The position numbers were made by a program, and so were the translations under genes. A stretch of DNA of 64,000 nt from Parvularculaceae bacterium (GTDB lineage: Bacteria; Pseudomonadota; Alphaproteobacteria; Caulobacterales; Parvularculaceae): the NCBI GenBank assembly GCA_020446945.1, contig JAGRDS010000021.1, forward strand, positions 1 through 64,000, read 5' to 3'. Of this stretch, positions 16,657 to 24,761 are shown piece by piece. The notes beneath the pieces are model-generated. The model made no database searches. It was not told where the DNA came from and saw only the letters and a program-made list of their open reading frames with translations. Position 1 is the stretch's first letter, and each line of letters opens with the position of its first letter.

Positions 16657-18348
16657 ATGACGTTCGATCGGGTGACGAGGGTGCGGCGTTTGCCGCGTGC
16701 GGCGAAAAGCGCGCTTATGGCGACTGCTGCGGCTCTTGCAATCGGAAATGCGGCGGCGCTCGCCCAGAATCAGGGCTCAGGGCCCGGCGCGCCGCTCAAA
16801 TTCCGCAACAGCTATTTTGGCTATGGCCTCGCGGTTGGTCCGCGCGTCACCTACACCGACAATATTTCGCTTGCGCCGGACGGATTGCGCGACGGCGAAT
16901 TCGCCGCCGGCGTCTCGACGGACGCCAGCGCGATTTATTCGAACAACCGTTTCACGGGCATTTTCGACGGAACGCTCGACGTTTCCTATCTCACCGATCA
17001 ATCCGAAATCGTCGCAAGCCAGGATATCGGCGCGGTCGGAACGGCGACAATCGCCGACAATCTTTTCTATGTCGATCTCGGCGCGTCGTCCTCTCGCCAG
17101 CTTGCAGGCGAAGACGCGCGGTTTTCGCACAACGTCAACGCCGGACGCAATCAGCGCGTAAACGTGCATGATTTCGCGGTCAGCCCGTATCTTAACCGCC
17201 GCTTCGGCGACGGGTCCGCGGTGGAATTGCGGTACCGCTTCGCGCAGGCTTTCATCGAAAGCAATTCGACCAATCTCAACCGCACGATATTCGATCGCAA
17301 TTCGCGTACGCAGGAAGTTGTCGCAACCTATGACAGCGGACGCGCGCTCGACCGCCTTAATGTCGCGCTGACCGCATACGGCAATCGCACGCGCGATTAC
17401 GGCGCCCAGCTTTTGCAGGATTACGAATATGAGCGCGGCACGCTTCAGGGTGATTTCCAGTTCGGATTGAGCGACCGTTTCGCGCTCGCCGGATCGATCG
17501 GCTATGACGAGGTAGATACGAGCGCGCCGACGAATTTCATCTCCGAAGACGAATTGAGCGGCGTATTCTGGGACGCAGGTTTTCGTCTGACGCCGGGGCG
17601 CAAGACGGACATTCTGCTGAAATACGGGCGCCGCTACGGTAATGATTCGATAAACGGCTATATCCGTTACGACGTTACCGAACGTATTCATTTTGCGGCG
17701 AACGCCTCGCGCACATTCCAGACGCGCGCCCTCGCTTCCGCGACGCAGTATCAGGCGATGCAGCGCCGCACCCTCGACTTCGTCGAAAATCTTCGCGCCG
17801 GCGGTTCCGGCGATGCGAGCGGCATCGTCGACGCGCTGACCCGCGTTGCGCGCCAGCGCTTCGGCGTCCAGCAGATCGGTCTCGGCGTCGCCGATAATGT
17901 CAATGCGTCGCTTGCTGGCGTTTTCGGGCGCACGACGCTCACCATGGCCGGGCATTACCGCGATGTCGATTACGGCTTCCGGCAGATAGAGACGATCGGC
18001 GTCACCGGCGGGATTCGCCGCGCCATGTCACGCCGCATGACCGCTTATTCGAATGTTTTCTACCGCCGCGCCGATTCAACAGCTGATCTGACGGCCTGTC
18101 TCGCCGATCCGACACAGTTCTTCCTCGATCCGACCGCGCCGGGCTTCGATGCGGCGGCTTCATGCGGCGCCGTCGCCGGCTTTCAGGGAACGAACACTAC
18201 GGTCGGCGGGCGTATCGGTATTTCCTACCGCGTATACCAAAATGTCAGCGCTTTCGGCGAATACGCGCACACGGAACGATTTTCGCAGAACCCGGGGCTA
18301 GAGTACGGAGAAAATACAGTCACCGCGGGACTGCAACTGGAATTTTAG
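16657..18348 (+). CDS. Outer-membrane beta-barrel protein of XrtA-type polysaccharide locus
   Basis: This 563-residue protein has an N-terminal signal (ALMATAAALAIGNAAALAQ) followed by alternating polar/aromatic strands typical of a large outer-membrane barrel, ending in Phe (TAGLQLEF), the usual C-terminal signature for BamA insertion. It matches the position and general design of the TIGR03016-type barrel in PEP-CTERM/exosortase A loci, thought to take part in polysaccharide secretion. ATG 16657 has AGAGGGG about 9 bases upstream. Two Cys in the region ADLTACLADP and ASCGAVAG may form a surface-loop disulfide. Barrel nature is clear; its exact role is inferred from context. Confidence 0.87.
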   Translation: MTFDRVTRVRRLPRAAKSALMATAAALAIGNAAALAQNQGSGPGAPLKFRNSYFGYGLAVGPRVTYTDNISLAPDGLRDGEFAAGVSTDASAIYSNNRFTGIFDGTLDVSYLTDQSEIVASQDIGAVGTATIADNLFYVDLGASSSRQLAGEDARFSHNVNAGRNQRVNVHDFAVSPYLNRRFGDGSAVELRYRFAQAFIESNSTNLNRTIFDRNSRTQEVVATYDSGRALDRLNVALTAYGNRTRDYGAQLLQDYEYERGTLQGDFQFGLSDRFALAGSIGYDEVDTSAPTNFISEDELSGVFWDAGFRLTPGRKTDILLKYGRRYGNDSINGYIRYDVTERIHFAANASRTFQTRALASATQYQAMQRRTLDFVENLRAGGSGDASGIVDALTRVARQRFGVQQIGLGVADNVNASLAGVFGRTTLTMAGHYRDVDYGFRQIETIGVTGGIRRAMSRRMTAYSNVFYRRADSTADLTACLADPTQFFLDPTAPGFDAAASCGAVAGFQGTNTTVGGRIGISYRVYQNVSAFGEYAHTERFSQNPGLEYGENTVTAGLQLEF

Positions 18349-18352
18349 GTTA

Positions 18353-19738
18353 ATGTACGAAGAGTTCTTCGGTTTTTCGGGATCGCCGTTCCGACTTGCG
18401 CCGGACCCGAAGTTCTTTTTTGGTTCAAAAAGCCACAACAAGGCTATGGCGTATCTCCATTATGGACTGCGCCAGGCCGAGGGCTTTGTCGTCATCACCG
18501 GGGAAATCGGTGCGGGCAAGTCGATCCTGATCGGGCGTCTGCTCGACCAGCTCGACAGATCGAGCGTTGTCGCGGCGACTTTGGCGACGCCGAACCTGAC
18601 GCCCGAAAATCTTCTTTCCCATGTTCTCTCCGCCTTCCGGATCGAACCGGCGGGCGAGAGCGATGTCGCCGAAATCGAGGCGTTTGAGGATTTCCTGTTC
18701 GATCAGCTAAATCATGGCCGGCGCGTATTGCTGATTGTCGATGAAGCGCAGAACCTTCCGCTTAATACGCTGGAGGAGCTGCGAATTCTTTCGAACCTCG
18801 AATATGAGGGAACGCCGCTTTTCCAGGTCTTCCTGATCGGGCAGCCGGATTTTCGCGAAACGATGGCGCGCGCTGATATGGAGCAGCTTCGCCAGCGCGT
18901 CATTGCGACTTATCACTTGACGCCGCTATCGCGCGAGGAGACTGAGAAATATATCGAGCATCGGCTCAAACTGGTCGGCTGGACCGGCGCGCCGGCGATC
19001 GCCGCCGAGGCCTATGACAGGATTTTCGGCGAAACCGGCGGCCTGCCGCGCAAAATTCACAGGCTTTGCGACCGCGCGCTTCTTTATTGTTCGGTCGAAA
19101 AAATCGATACGATAGACGCCGCGGCGATCGGCGCCGTTCTTTCCGATTTGAGCGAGGAACAATCCGCAGGCGAAAATGCGAACGCCGCGCGCGACGACGC
19201 AAAAGCGGAGCGCGAAAGCGCGTCCGAAGAAGGCGCTGCGGCGGCGCCGATCGCGACGCCGCCCCCGACGGAGAAAATCGATCAAGCGATTTCGTCCTTA
19301 ACGACGCAGAGCGACGAGCAGCCGGCGAATACCCCGCAAAACGTTTTCGACCGGTTGCGCGCCAAACGCATGCGCGGCGGCGATGCGGCGGAAGGCGCTG
19401 AGCCGCCGAGGCCGGCGACGCTTGACGATGTCGCAAATGCGATCGCCGCGGCGCGGATCGACACGCCGCAGGCCCGTGCGGATCTCGGCGATCTTGAAAG
19501 TGAAAGCGCGCCGCCGCCCGCGCCCGTGTCCGAAATTTCCGAGGGCTGGAAAAAATCCGTCGTTATGTCGATCAATGAAACGCGCGATGAATTGCAGCGC
19601 GCGCACCGAAGCGTCGAAAAATTGCGCAAACAGGTGCTGGACATGGACAAACGCCGCAGCAAGCGCCGCTCTCGTATTGTCGCCAGTCTTGATCGCGCCG
19701 AAGCCTTGCTGACCGAAATACAAAACGCCTGGCGATAG
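18353..19738 (+). CDS. ExeA-like AAA ATPase of XrtA-type polysaccharide locus
   Basis: The first about 275 of these 461 residues are an ExeA/TIGR03015-like ATPase: start MYEEFFGFSGSPFRLAPDP, Walker A TGEIGAGKS, Walker B VLLIVDEAQNLP, sensor region FLIGQPDFRETM, and a C-terminal winged part with GLPRKIHRLCDRALLY. The remaining about 185 residues are low-complexity Ala/Glu/Pro, then a coiled coil (ETRDELQRAHRSVEKLRKQV) with a very basic patch. The long tail may anchor partners. No membrane segment is seen. It starts 4 bases after the barrel gene. The ATPase family is secure, and its link to polysaccharide export comes from conserved neighbourhood. Confidence 0.9.
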   Translation: MYEEFFGFSGSPFRLAPDPKFFFGSKSHNKAMAYLHYGLRQAEGFVVITGEIGAGKSILIGRLLDQLDRSSVVAATLATPNLTPENLLSHVLSAFRIEPAGESDVAEIEAFEDFLFDQLNHGRRVLLIVDEAQNLPLNTLEELRILSNLEYEGTPLFQVFLIGQPDFRETMARADMEQLRQRVIATYHLTPLSREETEKYIEHRLKLVGWTGAPAIAAEAYDRIFGETGGLPRKIHRLCDRALLYCSVEKIDTIDAAAIGAVLSDLSEEQSAGENANAARDDAKAERESASEEGAAAAPIATPPPTEKIDQAISSLTTQSDEQPANTPQNVFDRLRAKRMRGGDAAEGAEPPRPATLDDVANAIAAARIDTPQARADLGDLESESAPPPAPVSEISEGWKKSVVMSINETRDELQRAHRSVEKLRKQVLDMDKRRSKRRSRIVASLDRAEALLTEIQNAWR

Positions 19739-19757
19739 GGCCGGGCGGAGCGCGCCG

Positions 19758-20636
19758 ATGGCCGAAGAATCTTCAAATCGCGCATCCAGGGCGCCGGCCT
19801 TCGCCATGTCGGTCGACGTTGAAGACTATTTCCAGGTCTGGGCGTTTTCCGATGTCGTCCCGCGCGCCGACTGGGACAGATTTGAGCTGCGTGTCGAGGA
19901 AACGACAAGGCGCGTTCTCGATCTTTTCGACCGTCGCAGCGCAAAGGCGACTTTCTTCCTGCTCGGTTGGATCGCCGAGCGCGCGCCGGGTCTGGTGCGC
20001 GAGATTGCGGCGCGCGGTCATGAGATCGCCGCGCACGGCTATGATCATGTGAAAGCGTTCAATCAGTCGCGAAGCGAGTTTTCGGCCGACGTCAAAAAAA
20101 CGAAGCGCATACTTGAGGACATTTCCGGCGAGGCGGTGCGCGGTTATCGCGCCGCCGGTTTTTCGATCGATGCGCGCGCGCCCTTCGCCTATGAAGCCCT
20201 CTGCGATGCCGGTTACGCCTATTCGTCGAGCAGCCATCCGATCGCGCATGATCACTACGGCGATCCGCATGCGCCGCGCGCCGCGCATCGCATAAACGGC
20301 GTGATCGAGGCGCCGGTCGCCACGGCCGAATTACTGGGCGTACGGATGAGCGCCGCCGGCGGCGGCTGGTTTCGCGCCTCGCCTTACGCCCTTTCGCGCC
20401 TTCTGATTTCGCGCGCATCAAAGTCGATGGATGGTCCCGTCATTTTTTATTTTCACCCCTGGGAGATTGATCCGGACCAGCCGCGAATCGCGAATGCAAG
20501 CGCGCGTTCGCGCATTCGTCACTACCTCAATCTCGCTCAAATGGAGGGCAAGATCGAACGCCTGCTCGGCGACTTCCAGTGGGGGCGTGTGGATCGCGCG
20601 CTCGGTATCGTCGGCGCGGCGGAGGTGCAAGTATGA
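19758..20636 (+). CDS. XrtA-system polysaccharide deacetylase (NodB fold with DUF3473)
   Basis: This 292-residue NodB-fold deacetylase begins with the hallmark SVDVEDYFQVWAF (catalytic and metal Asp), has metal-binding HEIAAHGYDH and RGYRAAGFSID, and ends in the DUF3473 tail with VIFYFHPWEIDPDQPR. This combination is typical of the deacetylase in PEP-CTERM/exosortase A polysaccharide loci (TIGR03006). It probably removes acetyl groups from the exported glycan. No signal peptide is apparent. It overlaps the FemAB-like gene by ATGA. A second deacetylase domain lies in the divergent fusion gene at the other end of the locus. Confidence 0.93.
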   Translation: MAEESSNRASRAPAFAMSVDVEDYFQVWAFSDVVPRADWDRFELRVEETTRRVLDLFDRRSAKATFFLLGWIAERAPGLVREIAARGHEIAAHGYDHVKAFNQSRSEFSADVKKTKRILEDISGEAVRGYRAAGFSIDARAPFAYEALCDAGYAYSSSSHPIAHDHYGDPHAPRAAHRINGVIEAPVATAELLGVRMSAAGGGWFRASPYALSRLLISRASKSMDGPVIFYFHPWEIDPDQPRIANASARSRIRHYLNLAQMEGKIERLLGDFQWGRVDRALGIVGAAEVQV

Positions 20637-21676
20637 GCGTAATTGTCGAATATGCGCGCGAAAGCGACGCGAAAGCCTGGCGAGCATTCGCGGACGCGCA
20701 TCCGCAGGCGACGCTGTTTCATGATTTGCGGTGGAGCGCGGCTGTTGCGGCCGGGTACGGATACGCGAACAAAAACCTTATCGCGCGCCGCGCCGGTGCG
20801 ATAAGCGGCGTGCTTCCGCTGACATATGTCGAAGCGCCGCTGCTTGGACGCTCGCTGATTTCATCCGCATTCGCTGTAGGCGGCGGCGTCCTTTCAAGCG
20901 ATCCGGAAACGGCGATTGCGCTCGCCGCTCGCGCGCTTGAACTTGGCCGCGAACTCAACGTCAATTATGTCGAACTTCGCGGCGGCGCGGGCGCGGGCGC
21001 CGGTTTCATCGAAAAATCTGACACCCACGCGACATTCGAGAAGGAATTGCCGAAAGAAGCAGATGAGATCCTGTCATTCATTCCGAGGCGCCGCCGCGCG
21101 GAAGTGAAAAAAGCTCTCGCGATCGAGGCGTCAGGCCAGTTCGCAATCCGCACAGATGCGACGATTGATGAGTTTTATTCTATATATCGGCGATCCCTTC
21201 GCGATCTCGGCACGCCGGCGATGCCGAAGAAGTTTCTTATTGCGCTGAAAGATGAATTTGGCGATGAGGTCGAGACCAGCATTGTCGAGTATCGGCGCGC
21301 GCCGGTTGCAGGTTTGCTGACATTCTGGAGGCCGAACCGCGTCATGCCGTATTATGTCGGCGCAAACGAGAAAGCGCGCGCCTTGCGCGCCTATGATTAC
21401 CTCTATTACGATTTGATGCGCCGCGCCGTCGAACGCGGCGTGCGCATATTCGATTTCGGGCGCAGCAAGGTTGGTTCTTCACATTATGCGACGAAAACCT
21501 ATTGGGGATTTCAGCCGTCGCCCGTTTACAGCCGGATTGGGCTGGTGCGCGCGTCGCGCCTTCCGAACGTTAATCCAAACAATCCGAAATTCGCCGCGTT
21601 CGTTTCGCTCTGGAAGCGGACGCCGCTTGTGATCGCCAACACGATCGGTCCGGCGCTGGCGCGCAATTTCGCATGA
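20633..21676 (+). CDS. FemAB-like acyltransferase of XrtA-type polysaccharide locus
   Basis: This 347-residue protein consists of two GNAT-like halves in FemAB style: N-terminal HPQATLFHDLRWSAAVAAGYG, a middle Arg-rich helix SFIPRRRRAEVKKALAIEA, and a C-terminal block with YYDLMRRAVERGVRIFDFGRSKVGSSHYATKTYWGF, given here only as key parts. This matches the TIGR03019-type protein of exosortase A loci. FemAB enzymes transfer amino acids from aminoacyl-tRNA to peptidoglycan precursors; in this context an aminoacyl or acyl modification of the polysaccharide is possible but unproven. It is coupled by ATGA overlaps to both the deacetylase and the next glycosyltransferase. Confidence 0.9.
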   Translation: MSVIVEYARESDAKAWRAFADAHPQATLFHDLRWSAAVAAGYGYANKNLIARRAGAISGVLPLTYVEAPLLGRSLISSAFAVGGGVLSSDPETAIALAARALELGRELNVNYVELRGGAGAGAGFIEKSDTHATFEKELPKEADEILSFIPRRRRAEVKKALAIEASGQFAIRTDATIDEFYSIYRRSLRDLGTPAMPKKFLIALKDEFGDEVETSIVEYRRAPVAGLLTFWRPNRVMPYYVGANEKARALRAYDYLYYDLMRRAVERGVRIFDFGRSKVGSSHYATKTYWGFQPSPVYSRIGLVRASRLPNVNPNNPKFAAFVSLWKRTPLVIANTIGPALARNFA

Positions 21677-22884
21677 ACGCCGCCCATATTCTCTACCTCG
21701 CCCATCGTGTTCCCTGTCCCCCGGACAAGGGCGACAAGATCCGTTCGTACAATACGATTCATCACCTTGCGCGGCGATTTCGCGTTCATCTTTGCGCATT
21801 CGCGGATAATCCGCGCGATCTCGCTCACACGGCCTATCTGGAATCCGTCTGCGAATCCGTCACGCTTATTCCGCTGAACAGGAAAGCCGCCGCAGCGCGA
21901 AGCGTATCGGCTTTTTTTACCGGCGCGCCGCTGACTTCGCTCTACTATCGAGACCCGAAAATGTGCGCTGCGGTCGCGAAGGCGCGCGCCATAGGCCTGT
22001 CGGCGGAGATCGCGTTTTCATCGGCGATGGCGCAATATATTGCGGCGCAGTCGAATGCGCCGCGCCTGGTCGATTTATGCGACGCCGACAGCGCGAAATG
22101 GGCCGAATATTCGCAGCGCAGAAAATGGCCGATGAGCGCCGTTTACAAGCGCGAAGGGCGCCGTCTCGCGCTTGAGGAGGCCAGGATCGTTAACTGGGCG
22201 AATGCGAGTTTCGCGATCAGCAAAAGCGAGGCCGATCTACTCGGCGCTCTCGACGGGGTGCAAAAGGGCGTGCGCTGGTTCTGCAACGGTGTCGACGCCG
22301 TTCACTTCGCGCCCGGCGTCGTTCCAGCGGCGGAAAAACGGTTTTCCTGCGTTTTTACGGGCGCGATGGATTACTGGGCGAATATCGACGCCGTCCGCTG
22401 GTTCGCGCGCGAGATCTGGCCGGAGGTGAGGGCCTCAATATCTGATGCGCGCCTTGCCGTCGTCGGCGCCGACCCGGCGCGGGCCGTTCGCGCTTTTAAC
22501 GGGGTCGACGGGATCGAAGTAACGGGGCGCGTTGATGATGTTCGTCCATTCCTCGAAGGCGCTGCGCTCGTCATCGCGCCGATGCGGATTGCGCGCGGCG
22601 TACAAAACAAGGTTCTCGAAGCGATGGCGATGGGAAAGCCCGTCATATCGACGCCCGCCGGCCTTGAAGGGATCAACGCGCAGATCGGGTCCGAAGCGAT
22701 CGCCGCCGCCGCGCCGCAGTCCTTCGCCGCAGAAATAATCCGTCTGCTCAATGATGTGGACGCCGCGCGCGCAATCGGGGAGGCGGCGCGTTCGCGCGTT
22801 CTCGCCGAATATCAATGGCCGGCGCAACTTTCCCGCCTCGATGCGGCGATCGACGAGTTGATCCGGAATTCGCCGGCGCCTTGA
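21673..22884 (+). CDS. Glycosyltransferase, XrtA/PEP-CTERM-locus type
   Basis: This 403-residue GT4-like glycosyltransferase starts MNAAHILYLAHRVPCPPDKGDKIRSY in part, the signature of the TIGR03087 sugar transferases. It continues with LVDLCDADSAKWAEYS, FTGAMDYWANIDAVRWFA and the donor-binding EGAALVIAPMRIARGVQNKVLEAMAMG. It most likely adds a sugar to the growing repeat unit at the cytoplasmic membrane face. It is the last plus-strand gene of the polysaccharide run, with the convergent nitrilase gene ending 26 bases away. In other genomes the exosortase gene commonly comes next; here it is absent. Confidence 0.92.
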   Translation: MNAAHILYLAHRVPCPPDKGDKIRSYNTIHHLARRFRVHLCAFADNPRDLAHTAYLESVCESVTLIPLNRKAAAARSVSAFFTGAPLTSLYYRDPKMCAAVAKARAIGLSAEIAFSSAMAQYIAAQSNAPRLVDLCDADSAKWAEYSQRRKWPMSAVYKREGRRLALEEARIVNWANASFAISKSEADLLGALDGVQKGVRWFCNGVDAVHFAPGVVPAAEKRFSCVFTGAMDYWANIDAVRWFAREIWPEVRASISDARLAVVGADPARAVRAFNGVDGIEVTGRVDDVRPFLEGAALVIAPMRIARGVQNKVLEAMAMGKPVISTPAGLEGINAQIGSEAIAAAAPQSFAAEIIRLLNDVDAARAIGEAARSRVLAEYQWPAQLSRLDAAIDELIRNSPAP

Positions 22885-22910
22885 ATTTTCCGATTGTTCT
22901 CCCCGTTCGA

Positions 22911-23879
22911 TCAATCAACTTTGTTTTGTCGTGGGCGCTTGCTGGAAAATTCCGCCGGATTACGCTCGCCATCATCGACGTGAAGGCGGAATATATCCGG
23001 CCGCGAATAATGTCCTGCTATATCGCAGGCGGATTTCGCCGCGCGCACGATATCGAGCGATCCGTCGGCGAAAATTATTTCTTCGCCTTCGACGGGACCG
23101 GCGATGATTTCTCCACGCGGGTCGAATATCGCGGATTGTCCCGTATGCTCCCACACGCCGAGCGGTTTCCAGCGATCGGGAATGTGTTTTTCAAGGCGCA
23201 GCCCCGCCGCGCAGATGACATAGGCTGCGGCCTGGCTGGCGAACGCACGTGAGAGAAGGTGTTGGCGCGCCCAGCAATACTCTTCCTTGCGCGGAATTTT
23301 CTCCCAGCCGGGCCAGAGCGCGGCGTGAACCTGCGCGCCCTGCGCGGCGAGTGCGTATCCTGGAAGCATCATCTGATGTTCCCAGCAATTGAGCGCGCTG
23401 ATCTTCGCATAGTCGCGTTGATGGGTTTTAAGTCCGACGGCGTCGCCGTCAGCCCAGATGATGCGCTCGGCGTGGGTGGGTTTTAGCTTGCGGTGGCGGC
23501 CCAGAATTTCGCCTTCGCGCCCGATCGTCAGCGCGGTGCAATAGGCCGCGCCTTCGCTGTTTGCATCTTTTTCCGCGATACCGATGACAACGTCGATCCC
23601 GCCTTCGCGCGCCGCATCGCACAGGGCCTGCGTGTGCGGACCGCCGATAAGCACCGCGTTTTCGAGATAGTCCGCGCTCGCCTCCCAGGTGAGATCCTGC
23701 ACGCCGCCTTCCACCCAGAAGGGATATCCCGGAAGCCAGGTTTCGCCGAAAGCGACGATATCCGCGCCGCCCTTAGCCGCTGCGGCGATCAGCTTGCAGG
23801 CTTTTTCCGTCGAGGCGTCCTTGTCGAAAAGCACCGGCGCGGCCTGCGCCGCCGCCATACGGAAAGTGTTGCGTTTCAT
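22911..23879 (-). CDS. Nitrilase-superfamily carbon-nitrogen hydrolase
   Basis: This 322-residue protein has the Glu-Lys-Cys catalytic triad in family order: Glu in VAFGETWLPGYPFW, Lys in GRHRKLKPTHAER and Cys in SALNCWEHQMML. The GYPFW and LKPTHAER contexts resemble aliphatic or arylacetonitrile nitrilases (branch 1) more than amidases, so nitrile hydrolysis to a carboxylate and ammonia is the best guess. ATG 23879 has a GAGA site upstream on the minus strand; a longer frame to 23924 lacks family similarity. It is monocistronic, transcribed toward the polysaccharide operon and separate from it. The true substrate is unknown. Confidence 0.9.
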   Translation of the reverse strand: MKRNTFRMAAAQAAPVLFDKDASTEKACKLIAAAAKGGADIVAFGETWLPGYPFWVEGGVQDLTWEASADYLENAVLIGGPHTQALCDAAREGGIDVVIGIAEKDANSEGAAYCTALTIGREGEILGRHRKLKPTHAERIIWADGDAVGLKTHQRDYAKISALNCWEHQMMLPGYALAAQGAQVHAALWPGWEKIPRKEEYCWARQHLLSRAFASQAAAYVICAAGLRLEKHIPDRWKPLGVWEHTGQSAIFDPRGEIIAGPVEGEEIIFADGSLDIVRAAKSACDIAGHYSRPDIFRLHVDDGERNPAEFSSKRPRQNKVD

Positions 23880-24021
23880 TTGGTTATCTCTTCGGCGCCC
23901 GGTGGTTATGTTGCGTTGCGGCAAGAAAATAGGCGGACGGTGTGACCCTGTAGCCGCTTCATTTCGGGACGCATCGCGTTAGAGTGCAATCAGGGTTCAA
24001 CGGGGTCAACGGGGGTCCGAA

Positions 24022-24486
24022 ATGGTCCGAATTCTTCTTCCGCTCGCCATTATCGCGACGCTTCTCTTCGCGCCGATTTTCGGCGCCGAGCCGACCGAAG
24101 TCGGCGGCATAACAAAGACGAACACCGTAACCGGCATGGATTATGTCGGTGACACGATCAATTGCTGGATGGGCGGCGAGTATTCAGTGTCAGGCGATTG
24201 CGCGCCGCAGGGCGGTACGAAAGGACTTGCGGTTTTCGCCGCCGCTTTCGTTTCCGCAGTTGCGGCGGCGCTCGGTTTCATCGGACTTCTTCCGGTTGTC
24301 GGCCGCATAACCAGCGCGATCACTATGCTCGCCGGCGTTATCGTGATCGCAGGCATCGGTTTTTACATCCTGACCTCGCTCGGATCGGATGAAGGGATCG
24401 GCGGCATTCAGTGGGGCGCCTATCTCGCCGGCGGCGGCGGATTGCTGACAATGATCTCCGGGCTTTCCGGAATGCGCGGCAGATAG
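24022..24486 (+). CDS. Small integral membrane protein of unknown function
   Basis: This 154-residue protein has an N-terminal hydrophobic segment (LLPLAIIATLLFAPIFG), a polar, probably periplasmic part with two Cys (NCWMGGEY and GDCAPQGG) that may form a disulfide, then three further hydrophobic helices. I recognise no family. AATGG context and an intrinsic terminator at 24531-24568 mark it as a separate single-gene transcript between the nitrilase and the RND pump genes. It carries no PEP-CTERM motif. That it is a real gene is supported by the signal-like N terminus and the following terminator. Confidence 0.7.
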   Translation: MVRILLPLAIIATLLFAPIFGAEPTEVGGITKTNTVTGMDYVGDTINCWMGGEYSVSGDCAPQGGTKGLAVFAAAFVSAVAAALGFIGLLPVVGRITSAITMLAGVIVIAGIGFYILTSLGSDEGIGGIQWGAYLAGGGGLLTMISGLSGMRGR

Positions 24487-24530
24487 AAAACAAGACCGCG
24501 CACTTTCCCGATCCTCAGGGAGACGGGAAC

Positions 24531-24568
24531 GCGCCGCCTCGCCGAAGGGCTTGAGGCGGCGCTTTTTT
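24531..24568 (+). terminator. Intrinsic terminator after the small membrane protein gene
   Basis: A perfect 9-bp stem (GCGCCGCCT / AGGCGGCGC), 14-base loop and six Ts make a strong rho-independent terminator for the plus strand. It lies 45 bases after the stop at 24486. The stretch 24487-24761 holds this terminator and otherwise nothing I can support. Confidence 0.88.
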
Positions 24569-24761
24569 GCGGCTCGTCGCGTAGTGCGATCATTTCGGCG
24601 ACGCGCGCCTCGCACCCGCCTTTCGCCTTGTCGCAGGCGTCGAACAGTCCAGCGAAATCAGGCGCTTGCCGCATTGTATCGCAATATAACGCGATTACGC
24701 TCTGCAATGCGCAAACAAATACCGATTCAGAAAAACAGCCAGCGCAGAAAGAGAGGGCCCA

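Noticed and set aside
24022..24486. Small membrane protein as a PEP-CTERM substrate
   Set aside because: Its C terminus lacks a PEP motif followed by one helix and a basic end, so it is not an exosortase substrate.
24420..24707. Minus-strand 95-residue frame overlapping the terminator
   Set aside because: It runs through a strong plus-strand intrinsic terminator and over the end of a real gene, with no ribosome-binding site or family likeness.
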